A program made the translations under genes and the position numbers. From assembly GCF_005870025.1 (NCBI RefSeq), contig NZ_VATA01000028.1, positions 23,281-87,280 on the forward strand: 64,000 nt of DNA, written 5' to 3'. Below are positions 30,292-39,423 of the stretch, in pieces (positions within the stretch are counted from its first letter, which is position 1; every line of letters begins with the position of its first letter). The notes below the pieces were generated by a model. The model was not told where the DNA came from, did not search any database, and saw only the letters and a program-made list of their open reading frames with translations. The DNA comes from Poseidonocella sp. HB161398. GTDB taxonomy: Bacteria > Pseudomonadota > Alphaproteobacteria > Rhodobacterales > Rhodobacteraceae.

Positions 30292-31422
30292 TCAGCCTTC
30301 CTGTGCCGGGGCGGCATCCACCTTGGCGCCGGGCCGGACCTTGTTCAGCCCTTCGGTGATGACGTTCTCGCCCTCGGACAGGCCGCTGCGGATCTCGGTC
30401 AGCCCGTTGCGGGTGCCGCCGACATCGACCTGGCGCTGCTCGGCCGTGCCGTCATCGCCGACGACCAGAACGAAGGCGCCCGCCAGGCTGCGGCTGATCG
30501 CCTGGGCCGGGACGGTCAGGATCTGGTCGGCCTCGGTGGCCATCAGCGTCACCAGCACGAATTCCCCGTCGCGCATCCGGCCCTCGGGATTGGCGAACTG
30601 GGCGCGCACCAGGACGGTGTCGGTGCCCTCGGAGACGGTGCTCGACAGGTAGTTGACGGTGCCGGTCTCGTCCGGGGTCGCGCCATTGGCGAGGGTCAGG
30701 CTGACCGTGGCGTCGCGGGGCGCCTCGCCGCGGTCGACGGCGGCGCGGTAGTCCTGCAGCACCCGGTTCGGGACTGCGAACTCGGCGAAGATCGGATCGG
30801 TCAGCGTCAGCGTGACCAGCGCGCCCGAGGACGTGCCGACCAGCGCGCCGACATCGTACTGGGTCAGCCCGACGATGCCGTCGAAGGGCGCGGTGATCTT
30901 GGTGTAGCTCAGGTCGAGCGCCGCCTGGCGCCGCTGCGCCTCCAGCGTGACGAGCTGTCCCTTGGCCTGCGACAGCGAGGCCTCGGCCTGGTCGAGATTG
31001 CGCTGCGGCGTCGCCTGGCGGCGGACCAGCTCGGCCTGGCGGTCGCGCTCGAGCTGGGCGAGGTCGCGCTCGGCCTCGGCCGAGGCGATCTGCCCCTCGA
31101 TCTGCTGCAGCGCCGCCTGGTAGCTGTCGGGCTCGATCTGGTAGAGCAGGTCGCCCTGCTTGACGCGGCCGCCCTCGGTGAAATCGACGCTTTCGATGAA
31201 GCCGGTGGAGCGCGCGCGGATGTCGACGCGCTGCGCGGCGACCAGACGGCCGGTGAAATTCGCGGTGCCCGCGCGCTCGGTCATCGTGGCTGGGGCCACC
31301 ACCACGGCAGGGGCGGGCTGCTGCTGCTGGGCCGGAGCGGTGCCGGCAAGGAAAGCCAGGGCGGTGCCCAGAAGGGCCGCCCTGAGGGTCTGGGTGGTCA
31401 AGAAAGTCATCGCGCTAGCCAT
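30292..31422 (-). CDS. RND efflux periplasmic adaptor (membrane fusion protein)
   Basis: 376 residues with a signal sequence (to about residue 32, ending in APAQ), a lipoyl half-motif [20 protein letters not shown], a coiled-coil hairpin (about 95-165, [20 protein letters not shown]), the second lipoyl half-motif [20 protein letters not shown] and a beta-barrel/MPD region. It bridges the RND pump to an outer-membrane channel. The ATG at 31420-31422 has AGGAGA ten bases upstream; a second ATG at 31408-31410 is possible. Confidence 0.92.
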   Translation of the reverse strand: MASAMTFLTTQTLRAALLGTALAFLAGTAPAQQQQPAPAVVVAPATMTERAGTANFTGRLVAAQRVDIRARSTGFIESVDFTEGGRVKQGDLLYQIEPDSYQAALQQIEGQIASAEAERDLAQLERDRQAELVRRQATPQRNLDQAEASLSQAKGQLVTLEAQRRQAALDLSYTKITAPFDGIVGLTQYDVGALVGTSSGALVTLTLTDPIFAEFAVPNRVLQDYRAAVDRGEAPRDATVSLTLANGATPDETGTVNYLSSTVSEGTDTVLVRAQFANPEGRMRDGEFVLVTLMATEADQILTVPAQAISRSLAGAFVLVVGDDGTAEQRQVDVGGTRNGLTEIRSGLSEGENVITEGLNKVRPGAKVDAAPAQEG

Positions 31423-31508
31423 TTCTCCGGAATCTCCTGCACAAGAACACGATTCGGTGACTCTGTCCGTCCCCAATTGGACGCGGTGGTTCAGTTTCAC
31501 CCATGACG

Positions 31509-31586
31509 GGTGCCTCCACCCGCGAAAATTGTGCCTGCCGCGGCGGGCCGGGCCGTGACCGTTCTGCCGCGGCAGGCGGAGGCACC
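31509..31586. repeat. Nested inverted repeat in the efflux/aminotransferase intergenic region
   Basis: Outer arms GGTGCCTCC (31509-31517) / GGAGGCACC (31578-31586) enclose inner arms CCTGCCGCGG (about 31534-31543) / CCGCGGCAGG (31567-31576). A 78-base stem-loop could form between the start of the membrane-fusion gene and the DegT-type gene. Possible regulatory RNA structure or operator; function unknown. Confidence 0.6.
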
Positions 31587-31650
31587 CGCGCGGGCGTTGA
31601 CCTCTGCCCGCCGGTGAGTCACCCAGCTTCAAACAGGCGGGAGCCCCGAC

Positions 31651-32838
31651 ATGACGACGCGTTTCACCGGCAGTTTCACCCAGCAGGAACCGATCCCCGA
31701 AGATGCCATCGAGGCCGCCGTGGCGGTGATGCGCTCGGGGCGGCTGCACCGCTACAACCTGGCCGCGGGCGAGGAGGGCGAGGTCTCGGCGCTGGAGCGC
31801 GAATTCGCCGCCTATATGGGGTCGCGCTACTGCCTGGCGGTGGCTTCGGGCGGCTACGCGATCTGCACCGCGCTGCGGGCGCTGGGGATCGGGCCGGGCG
31901 ACAAGGTGCTGACCAACGCCTTCACGCTGGCGCCGGTGCCCGGCGCGATCGCCTCGGTCGGGGCGCAGCCGGTGCTGGTCGAGGTGACGCCCGGCCTGGT
32001 GATCGATCTCGACGATCTCGCCGCCAAGGCGGGCGAGGCGCGGGTGCTGCTGCTCAGCCACATGCGCGGGCATCTGTGCGACATGGACCGGCTGATGGAG
32101 ATCTGCGACGGCGCGGGCATCCGCGTGATCGAGGACTGCGCCCACACGATGGGGGCGCGCTGGCGCGGCGTGCTGTCGGGGCGGCACGGGGCGATGGCTT
32201 GCTACTCGACCCAGACCTACAAGCACATGAATTCCGGCGAGGGCGGGCTGCTGGTCTCCGACGATGCCGGGCTGATGGCGCGCGCGGTGCTGCTGTCGGG
32301 CAGCTACATGCTCTATCCCCGCCATGGCGCGGCGCCCGGGCCCGAGGCCTTCGAGGGGATCGTGCTGGACGTGCCGAACATCTCGGGGCGGATGGACCAT
32401 CTGCGCGCGGCGATCCTGCGGCCGCAGCTCGCGCGGCTCGACGCGCAATGCGCCGCCTGGACCGAGCGCTACCGCGCGGTGGAGGCCTGCCTGCGGGGCG
32501 TCCCTGGGCTGGTTCTGCCCGAGCGGCCGCAGGCCGAGGCCTTTGTCGGCTCGTCGATCCAGTTCCTGCTGCCCGGGCGCGGGGCGGAGGAGATCCGCGG
32601 CTACCTGGCCGCCTGCGCGGCCCGGGGGGTGGAGCTGAAATGGTTCGGCGCGGCGGAGCCCGCGGGCTTTACCTCGCGCTACGATCACTGGCGCTATGCC
32701 GCGCCGCAACCGCTGCCGGGCACCGACCGGGTGCTGGCGGGGCTTCTCGACATGCGGCTTCCGCTGACCTTCAGCCTGGAGGATTGCCGGATGATCGGCG
32801 GCATCCTGGCCGAGGAGGCGTCGCGGCTGGCCGCCTGA
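31651..32838 (+). CDS. DegT/DnrJ/EryC1/StrS-type aminotransferase
   Basis: 395 residues, type I fold PLP enzyme: VSALEREFAAYMGSRYCLAV, KVLTNAFTLAPVPGAIASVG, VIEDCAHTMGARWRGV and the PLP lysine in STQTYKHMNSGEGGLLVSDD (canonical K-x4-GEGG). Members transaminate keto-sugars or related keto compounds. There are no sugar-nucleotide or polysaccharide genes nearby, so the substrate cannot be read from context. A GGCGGGAG site precedes the ATG. Confidence 0.88.
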   Translation: MTTRFTGSFTQQEPIPEDAIEAAVAVMRSGRLHRYNLAAGEEGEVSALEREFAAYMGSRYCLAVASGGYAICTALRALGIGPGDKVLTNAFTLAPVPGAIASVGAQPVLVEVTPGLVIDLDDLAAKAGEARVLLLSHMRGHLCDMDRLMEICDGAGIRVIEDCAHTMGARWRGVLSGRHGAMACYSTQTYKHMNSGEGGLLVSDDAGLMARAVLLSGSYMLYPRHGAAPGPEAFEGIVLDVPNISGRMDHLRAAILRPQLARLDAQCAAWTERYRAVEACLRGVPGLVLPERPQAEAFVGSSIQFLLPGRGAEEIRGYLAACAARGVELKWFGAAEPAGFTSRYDHWRYAAPQPLPGTDRVLAGLLDMRLPLTFSLEDCRMIGGILAEEASRLAA

Positions 32839-32860
32839 GCAGCCGCCCCTGCGCAAAAGG

Positions 32861-32886
32861 AAAGGGCCGCCCGGAGGCGGCCCTTT
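32861..32886. terminator. Bidirectional terminator
   Basis: AAAGGGCCGCC / GGCGGCCCTTT with a CGGA loop, between the convergent ends of the DegT-type gene and amtB. A-rich on the left, T-run on the right. Confidence 0.85.
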
Positions 32887-32910
32887 GCATGTTCAGGCAG
32901 ACGCGCGGGC

Positions 32911-34269
32911 TCAGGCGCCGGCGCGGCCGAATTCCGGATAGGCTTCCATGCCCAGCTCGGCCATGTCGAGGCCCTCGATCTCGTCCTCTTCCGGCGCGCG
33001 GATGCCCATCACGGCCTTCAGGATCAGCCAGACGATGCCGGAGGCCACGAAGGTGAACACGGTGATGGAGAGGAAGCCGATGATCTGGGTCACGTAGTTG
33101 GCGTCCGAGTTGGTGAAGGGAACCACCAGGGTGCCCCAGAAGCCGCAGCAGAAGTGGACCGGGATGGCGCCGACGACGTCGTCGATCTTCATCTTGTCCA
33201 GTGCCGGGACGACCAGGGTGCAGAGGATGCCGCCGATCGCGCCGATCAGGGTCGCGGTGCCGAGGCCCGGGGTCAGCGGTTCCGCGGTGATCGAGACCAG
33301 GCCCGCCAGCGCGCCGTTCAGCACCATGGTGAGGTCCGGCTTGCGGTAGAGGATCGTGGTCATGAACAGGGCCGCCAGGGCGCCGCCTGCTGCCGCGGTG
33401 TTGGTGTTGGCGAAGATGCGCGACACGTCGGCAACGTCGGAGACGGTGCCCATTGCCAGCTGCGAGCCGCCGTTGAAGCCGAACCAGCCGAGCCACAGGA
33501 TGAACGTGCCGAGGGTCGCCAGGGTCAGGTTGTTGCCGGGCATCGGGATGACGCGGCCGGCCGAGTCGTACTTGCCGATCCGCGGGCCGAGGACCAGGAC
33601 GCCGGCCAGGGCTGCCGCGCCGCCGCAGGCGTGCACGACGGTCGAGCCTGCGAAGTCCTGGAAGCCCATGGCGTCAAGGAAGCCGCCGCCCCATTTCCAG
33701 GATGCGGTCAGCGGGTAGATGAAGCCGGTCAGGACGGCGGTGAAGATCAGGAAGGGCCACAGCTTGATGCGCTCGGCCAGGGTGCCCGAGACGATCGATG
33801 CGGTCGTGGCGCAGAACATCAGCTGGAAGAAGTAGTCGGAGCCGGTGGAGGCATAGGACAGGTCATCGAGCGCGTCGACGGCAACGCCGACCGGTTCCAG
33901 CACGGCAACGGCCGGGAACAGCGCCGAGAAGTAGCCGTCAATGGCCCAGGAGCCGAGCGGGTACATCAGGTTGTAGCCGATGAGGTAGTACATCACGCCC
34001 GCGATGGCGAAGAGCGCGACGTTCTTAAGGCACTGCATCGTCACGTTCTTGGAGCGCACGAGACCGGCCTCGAGCATGGCAAAGCCGGCCGCCATGAACA
34101 TGACGAGGAAACCGCCGACCAGGAACAGGACGGAGGTCAGGATGAATTTGACCTGGTCGGTGGCCTCGCCGGTCGGTGCGACGGCTTCGGCTTCCTGCGC
34201 GAAGCCCAGCACAGGCAGGGCAATCGCGGCGGCAGCAGCCGTGACCAGCAGGGTTTTGTTGAGTTTCAT
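32911..34269 (-). CDS. amtB: Ammonium transporter AmtB
   Basis: 452 residues with a signal peptide ([20 protein letters not shown], cleaved near GFAQ) and 11 membrane segments. Signature regions include LEAGLVRSKNVTMQCLKNVA, the AGSTVVHACGGAAALAG pore segment and FCCGFWGTLVVPF. It conducts NH3/NH4+ into the cell under nitrogen limitation and is blocked by GlnK. The start at 34269 keeps the signal peptide compact; a GTG at 34285-34287 is in frame. Second gene of glnK-amtB. Confidence 0.96.
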   Translation of the reverse strand: MKLNKTLLVTAAAAAIALPVLGFAQEAEAVAPTGEATDQVKFILTSVLFLVGGFLVMFMAAGFAMLEAGLVRSKNVTMQCLKNVALFAIAGVMYYLIGYNLMYPLGSWAIDGYFSALFPAVAVLEPVGVAVDALDDLSYASTGSDYFFQLMFCATTASIVSGTLAERIKLWPFLIFTAVLTGFIYPLTASWKWGGGFLDAMGFQDFAGSTVVHACGGAAALAGVLVLGPRIGKYDSAGRVIPMPGNNLTLATLGTFILWLGWFGFNGGSQLAMGTVSDVADVSRIFANTNTAAAGGALAALFMTTILYRKPDLTMVLNGALAGLVSITAEPLTPGLGTATLIGAIGGILCTLVVPALDKMKIDDVVGAIPVHFCCGFWGTLVVPFTNSDANYVTQIIGFLSITVFTFVASGIVWLILKAVMGIRAPEEDEIEGLDMAELGMEAYPEFGRAGA

Positions 34270-34300
34270 TGCAAAAAGGTCCCTCACTTCACTCTTACTG

Positions 34301-34639
34301 TCAGAGCGCGTCTTCGTTTTCTTCGCCGGTCCGCACGCGCACCGCTTGGGCGACGTCGAGGACGAAGATCTTGCCGTCGCCGATCTTCTCGGTCTTGGCC
34401 GTCTCCTCGATGGTCTTCACCACCTGGTCGGCCATGTCGGCCTTCACGACGATCTCCAGCTTCACCTTCGGCACGAAGTTCACCGCGTATTCCGCACCGC
34501 GATAGATCTCCGTGTGACCGGACTGCGAGCCGAAACCCTTGATTTCCGTCACCATCATGCCGCGAACGCCGATGGCGGTCAGCGCCTCGCGGACCTCCTC
34601 CAGCTTGAACGGCTTGATTGCAGCAATGATCAGTTTCAC
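34301..34639 (-). CDS. glnK: Nitrogen regulatory protein P-II (GlnK)
   Basis: 112 residues from a GTG start: (M)KLIIAAIKPFKLEEVREAL, T-loop KGFGSQSGHTEIYRGAEYAV with the uridylylation Tyr51 present, and the C-terminal signature KIGDGKIFVLDVAQAVRVRT. Family length is exactly 112. It signals nitrogen status, plugging AmtB when not modified. GTG at 34637-34639 follows AAGGGGACAATC. The 31-base gap to amtB indicates cotranscription. I did not find a clear sigma-54 promoter upstream (34640-34760). Confidence 0.96.
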   Translation of the reverse strand: MKLIIAAIKPFKLEEVREALTAIGVRGMMVTEIKGFGSQSGHTEIYRGAEYAVNFVPKVKLEIVVKADMADQVVKTIEETAKTEKIGDGKIFVLDVAQAVRVRTGEENEDAL

Positions 34640-34923
34640 GATTGTCCCCTTCCAGTATGCGCGCCTGCTCGGCATGTATCAGCCTATACAGGCCCGAGAT
34701 GCTGATGGCCGGATCTGCTGCTCTTGCGGTAGGTGACACAAGCGACCAAGTGCGATTTCAGCGACGTTCCGAGGGGGGTCATGCCTATTTATTATGCGGA
34801 AAATCTGTATGTGACGATTTTTAGGCAGAATGAAAACTCCTGCTGCCGCTGGGGGCGGGGTACCGCTGCGCCTGCGAAAAGGCTAGAAAGGCAGCGAATG
34901 CCCGAAGACAGAGCGAGCAGAAC

Positions 34924-37185
34924 ATGAGCAGGCCAACGACCCCCCGGCGCCCGGTGCGCGCGACCGGCGGGCGCCCCGCGTCGACGGGCGCCAAGCCCCG
35001 CGCCGCCCAGAAGAAACCCGCTGCGAAGCCGCAGAAGAAGGCGGCGCCCGCGCGCAGCCGCAAGGGCGGAAGCGGCGGGTCCGGCGGCGGCAAGGGCGGC
35101 GGGAGCCGCCGCGCGCCCTGGCCCCTGCGCATGATCCGCGCGGTGATCGGCGCGATCTGGGGCCTCGGCTGGCGCATGGCGGTCTTCGCCGGGCTGATTC
35201 TCGGCGGCTGGGTGGCGGTGGTCTATTCGACGCTGCCGCCGGTGTCGCAGCTGATGGACGGCCGAGTCCGCGGCTCGGTCACGCTGCTCGACCGCTCGGG
35301 CGAGACCTTCGCCTGGCGCGGCGACCAGTTCGGCGGCGGGGTCCATGCCGACTCCGTCTCGCCCGATCTCAAGCACGCGATCGTCGCCACCGAGGACCGC
35401 CGCTTCTACCGCCATCCCGGGGTCGATCCGATCGGCATCCTCGGCGCGATGCGCATCAACATGGCCGAGGGGCGCGGGCCGCTCTCGGGCAATGGCGGCT
35501 CGACCATCACCCAGCAGACTGCCAAGCTGCTCTGCGTCGGCCGCGCCTATGACCCCTCCGAGGGGCTCAGCGAGGCCGAGTACGAGGCCCAGTGCCGCGA
35601 GAGCACGCTGGCGCGCAAGGCGCGCGAGGCGATCTACGCGCTGGCGATGGAAGTGAAGTACTCCAAGGACGAGATCCTGACGATCTACATGAACCGCGCC
35701 TATCTGGGCGCGGGCACCCGCGGCTTCGAGGCGGCCAGCGAGCTCTATTTCGGCAAGCCCGCCAGCGAGGTCGATCCGGCCGAGGCAGCGATGCTGGCCG
35801 GTCTCCTGAAGGCGCCCAGCCGCTACGCGCCGACCGCCAATCTCAAGCGCAGCCAGGAACGCGCGAATGTCATCATCGGACTGATGCGCGACCAGGGCTA
35901 CCTGTCGGCGGAGGAGGCCGAGGATGCCCGCGCCTATCCGGCGACGATCTCGGCGGCGGCGGCGAACCGCACCGGCGGCTATTTCGCCGACTGGGTGATG
36001 GGCGTGGTGCCGGAATACTACGGCAAGGGCACGACCGAGGATGTCACCATCCGCACGACGCTCGACATGGACATGCAGGTCAAGGCCGAGGCGGCGCTGG
36101 CCGAGGTGTTCCGCACCAAGGTGAAGGCCGGATCCGAGGCCGAGGCCGCGATCGTGGTGATGGGGGCCGACGGCGCGGTGCGCGCGATGGTCGGCGGCCG
36201 CGATGCCGACGTGCCGGGCGGCTTCAACCGCGCGGTCCAGGCCAAGCGGCAGACCGGCTCGGCCTTCAAGCCCTTCGTCTACGCCACCGCGCTCGACCTG
36301 GGCTATTCCTACAACGACATGGTCGAAGACGCGCCCCTGACCATCAACGTGCCGGGCTCGGGTCCCTGGACGCCGCAGAACTACAGCCGCAACTACCATG
36401 GCTGGGTCTCGCTGACCCGCGCGCTGCAGGACAGCCTGAACATCCCTGCGGTGAAGGTCTCCGAGGCGGTCGGCCGCAAGAACGTGATCAGCGTGGCGAC
36501 CGATTTCGGCATCGATTCCACGCTCTTCGACGGGCCGTCCCTGGCGCTCGGCGTGTCCGAGGCGTCGCTGCTGGAGCTGACCGGCGCCTATGCGGGCATC
36601 CTCAATGGCGGCCAGTCGGTGGCGCCCTACGGCCTGACCTCGCTTTCCGTGCGCGGCGAGAACGCCCCGGTCATGGAGAAGGAGGGCGGCATCGGCGAGC
36701 GGGTGATCTCGCGCGACGCGGCCGAGCAGCTCGTCTACATGATGAACCAGGTGATCGAGCACGGCACCGGCCACCGCGCCAAGCTCGACGGCCGTCCGGC
36801 GGCGGGCAAGACCGGCACCACCTCTTCGGCGCGCGATGCTTGGTTCATGGGCTTCACCGGCGATTTCGTCGTCGGCGTCTGGATGGGCTATGACGACAAC
36901 ACGCCGCTGACCGGGGTGACGGGCGGCGGGCTGCCGGCCGAGATCTGGCACGAGGTGATGCTGCGCATCAACGAGGGCCGCCCGGTCACGCCGCTGCCGA
37001 TGATCACGCCGAGCGACAGCCAGCCCGAGCGGATGGTCGGCAACCAGGGCGGCCAGGGCCAGCCGGGGCGCGGCTCCGGCCAGGCGCAGATCCCGGTGCC
37101 GGACCTCTCGGACCTGCCCGAGAAGGCCCAGGGCCTGGCCGAGCGCATCATGAAGGACGTGCGCGGCCTCTTCGGCCGCAACTGA
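34924..37185 (+). CDS. Bifunctional penicillin-binding protein 1A family
   Basis: 753 residues. The first 65 are Lys/Ala/Gly/Pro-rich and cytosolic, followed by one membrane anchor (about 80-102). The GT51 glycosyltransferase domain has the catalytic Glu at about 157 in ATEDRRFYRHPGVDPIG, plus GGSTITQQTAKLL and RKAREAIYALAME. The transpeptidase domain has SxxK (Ser about 446, TGSAFKPF), SLN and KTGTT (Lys about 629). It polymerises and cross-links peptidoglycan in the periplasm. There is an extra Gly/Gln/Pro-rich tail. The start lacks a strong ribosome binding site. The glnK/PBP divergent region (34640-34923) holds an unusually AT-rich patch at about 34785-34835. Confidence 0.94.
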   Translation: MSRPTTPRRPVRATGGRPASTGAKPRAAQKKPAAKPQKKAAPARSRKGGSGGSGGGKGGGSRRAPWPLRMIRAVIGAIWGLGWRMAVFAGLILGGWVAVVYSTLPPVSQLMDGRVRGSVTLLDRSGETFAWRGDQFGGGVHADSVSPDLKHAIVATEDRRFYRHPGVDPIGILGAMRINMAEGRGPLSGNGGSTITQQTAKLLCVGRAYDPSEGLSEAEYEAQCRESTLARKAREAIYALAMEVKYSKDEILTIYMNRAYLGAGTRGFEAASELYFGKPASEVDPAEAAMLAGLLKAPSRYAPTANLKRSQERANVIIGLMRDQGYLSAEEAEDARAYPATISAAAANRTGGYFADWVMGVVPEYYGKGTTEDVTIRTTLDMDMQVKAEAALAEVFRTKVKAGSEAEAAIVVMGADGAVRAMVGGRDADVPGGFNRAVQAKRQTGSAFKPFVYATALDLGYSYNDMVEDAPLTINVPGSGPWTPQNYSRNYHGWVSLTRALQDSLNIPAVKVSEAVGRKNVISVATDFGIDSTLFDGPSLALGVSEASLLELTGAYAGILNGGQSVAPYGLTSLSVRGENAPVMEKEGGIGERVISRDAAEQLVYMMNQVIEHGTGHRAKLDGRPAAGKTGTTSSARDAWFMGFTGDFVVGVWMGYDDNTPLTGVTGGGLPAEIWHEVMLRINEGRPVTPLPMITPSDSQPERMVGNQGGQGQPGRGSGQAQIPVPDLSDLPEKAQGLAERIMKDVRGLFGRN

Positions 37186-37186
37186 C

Positions 37187-37943
37187 GCGCCCCCCGGGCG
37201 GAGCTGCCCGCCAGCTCCGCCCGTCGTCTTCCGCAGGGTCCGGCGCAGCTCCGGCCACGGCCCTTGCCCGGCTTGCCGGGGGCTCCGCTGTCGGAGCCGG
37301 GGTCGAAGAGAGCGCATCGAGCCGCCTGTCCTGGTTCCCATCCAGCGCAACTTCCGTCAGCTCTGTTCGCAGGCTCCTCCGCGGTTCCGGCGTCCCGGCG
37401 TTCGCCGCACCCTCGGCGCCCCCCGGCACTTGTCCTCCGCTGCGAGGCCCGGTGCCGGGGGGCGCCGCGCCGCCTCTCCGGGTGCCCTTCCGGCGTCGTC
37501 CCTGGTGCAGTTTCCCGCTGCTTGCGTTCATCTTCTTGCAATTCCGGCACGTCTTCGCCTGCCGCCTATGTCCTGGTCTGCGGCGCCTGTCCCCGATCTC
37601 TGCCAGCGCGGCCTCCGTCGGAGCTGCTTGGCGGGTCTGCTGGTTGCGCTCCGCCTTTTCCGCCGCGGCGAAGTCCGTGCCCTCCGAGCAGACCTCTTTC
37701 GCTCACCCTCGGCTGCGGCTTTCTGCGCCTGGGAGCGCGCCGGGCCAGCTCTCCGCGATCCCGTCCGGCGGCGCCCCGGGCGGAGCGGTTCGCCGACGCC
37801 GCCGGGTCCACCTCCGCCGGGTCCGGTGGGCCCCCGGCTGCCGCCTCCGCATTGGTGTCCGTTGTCTCGACGTCCGTTCGCGGGGGGCCTTGGAGGGGGA
37901 TCGTGCACCGGGCCACCCGTCAGCGGTCGCGTCCTGCGAGGCC
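37187..37943 (-). repeat. Degenerate copies of the aminotransferase gene tail; no intact gene
   Basis: This 757-base stretch between the PBP gene and the aminotransferase-like gene holds diverged copies of that gene's 3' end. About 37780-37850 repeats 37948-38017 (same GGCGGAGCGGTTCGCCG block; minus-strand PDPAEVDPAASANRSA versus PDPAEEDPAASANRSA). About 37240-37370 in another minus frame reads LDGNQDRRLDALSSTPAP...GAAPDPAEDDG, resembling the native LEGIGDRLLDALSPAPDPAE region. The segment up to 37566 stays open in frame with the gene behind two TGA codons. No independent gene is supported. Confidence 0.65.
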
Positions 37944-39308
37944 TCAGGCGGAGCGGTTCGCCGAGGCGGCCGGATCTTCCTCCGCCGGGTCCGGTGCGTC
38001 CCCGTCCGCCGCCTCCGCCCCGGTCTCCGGGGGCTCTCCGTCTTCTGCGGGGTCCGGGGCCGGGGAGAGGGCGTCGAGCAGCCTGTCGCCGATCCCTTCC
38101 AGCGCCTCCTCCGGGGCGGCGAGGCTGGCGGCGACGCCCTCGGCAATGCGGGCGATGGCGGCGGCATTGAGCCCCGAGAGGTTGATCCGTCCGTCCGGGG
38201 CGATGCCGATGCCATGCTCCGCCCAGAGATGCAGGCGCCGCGCCCCGGTGAGCGGCAGCTGCGAGAACAGCCCCAGACCCGTCGCCAGCGCCTGCCAGCG
38301 CGCCTCGCCCGTCGCGGTCTCCAGCGCCGCGGCCAGCGCCGCGCGGGTCTCGCCGAGCCCCATGCGCAGCTGCCGCAGCGCGGCCTCCCAGTCCTCGCGC
38401 TGGTCGCGCGTGCCGAGCAGGTCGGTCACGATCAGCTGTCCCGGCCGCGCGGCCGGGCCGAAGCCCGTGGCGGCGAAATCCTCCATCATGTCGCTGGCCC
38501 GCACGGCCTCGCCCATGGTCTCGGCGCGCACCAGCAGCATGCCGGTGCGCTCGCCATGAAGCGTGAAGCTCGACGAGCAGCTGAAGGCGAGGAAGGCCTC
38601 GGGCACGGCGATGGCCAGCCCGTGGGCGCCGTCGAGATCGCTCTGCGGCCCGGTGCAGAGCCCGGCATGGGAGATGTCGACCAGCGGCACCGCGCCAGTG
38701 GCGATGCAGAGCCCGGCGAGCGCCGCCCAGAGCTCGGGCGGCAGGTCGATCCCGGTCGGGTCCTGGCCGCAGGCCTGCAGCAGCAGCACGTCCCCGGGCG
38801 CCATGGCCGCTAGCGTGGCCAGCATGTCCTCGGTGCGCAGCGTGCTGCCGTCGGAATAGGGGTAGTAGCGCTGGTTCAGCCCCGTGGCGGCGACCAGCTC
38901 CGCCTGCAGGCGGCGCCCGGGCGCGGGCAGCCACAGCGTCGTCTCCGGATGCAGCTCCCTGAGCATGGCGAGGGCCATCCACAGGGCGCCGCGGCCGCCG
39001 GGGGTGGAGATGACGGCATGGCGCTCCTCCTCGAGGAGCTGGCCCGGCATCAGGTAGTCATGCAGCACGATCTGGAAGGCGCTGTCGCCGGTGGCCGGCC
39101 CGGCCTCGCGCAGGAACCCGCCCGCCTCGGCCAGGCGGCGGCGCATCTCGGCCACCGCGGCGAATTCCAGGAGTCCGCGCTCGGCGGTCAGGGCATGCTC
39201 CCCGCTGAGATCCAGCGCGTCCTCGCGCGTCCTGCACTCCAGGCACAGGTTGACGATATCCTCCGCGCCCCGCGGGGCGGGGCGGTACCGTCCCAGCAAT
39301 CTGCCCAT
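37944..39308 (-). CDS. AspC/TyrB-like class I aminotransferase homologue lacking the PLP lysine
   Basis: 454 residues. The order matches AspC/TyrB: QACGQDPTGIDLPPELWAAL (normally NPTG), PLVDISHAGL (Asp kept, the usual Tyr is His), then AFSCSSSFTLHGERTG where family members have SxSKNFGLYxERxG, and the C-terminal Arg in APDGRINLSGLN. At the Schiff-base lysine position is Ser246 (codon 38571-38573). It is therefore probably not an aminotransferase, or a decaying one. A ~50-residue acidic Pro-rich tail follows the fold. The ATG at 39306-39308 is preferred over an upstream GTG (39344). It lies 115 bases downstream of sseA in the same direction; 3-mercaptopyruvate comes from cysteine transamination, which makes the pairing logical. 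Confidence 0.8.
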   Translation of the reverse strand: MGRLLGRYRPAPRGAEDIVNLCLECRTREDALDLSGEHALTAERGLLEFAAVAEMRRRLAEAGGFLREAGPATGDSAFQIVLHDYLMPGQLLEEERHAVISTPGGRGALWMALAMLRELHPETTLWLPAPGRRLQAELVAATGLNQRYYPYSDGSTLRTEDMLATLAAMAPGDVLLLQACGQDPTGIDLPPELWAALAGLCIATGAVPLVDISHAGLCTGPQSDLDGAHGLAIAVPEAFLAFSCSSSFTLHGERTGMLLVRAETMGEAVRASDMMEDFAATGFGPAARPGQLIVTDLLGTRDQREDWEAALRQLRMGLGETRAALAAALETATGEARWQALATGLGLFSQLPLTGARRLHLWAEHGIGIAPDGRINLSGLNAAAIARIAEGVAASLAAPEEALEGIGDRLLDALSPAPDPAEDGEPPETGAEAADGDAPDPAEEDPAASANRSA

Positions 39309-39423
39309 CAGATCCCACTGCTTGCTGCCTCGATCGGGCGGCACTGTCGCAAGCGCGGCTTAAGGGCGGGTGTAGCCCGCCCGGAATGCCTAGAACTCTA
39401 AGGACTTTCCGGCTGGCGCGGCC

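Noticed and set aside
30292..32856. An 854-codon extension of the efflux adaptor frame
   Set aside because: The extension is antisense to the DegT-type gene; the true adaptor starts at 31422 with a signal peptide.
34640..34760. Sigma-54 promoter for glnK-amtB
   Set aside because: I looked for a GG-N10-GC element on the minus strand and found no convincing match.
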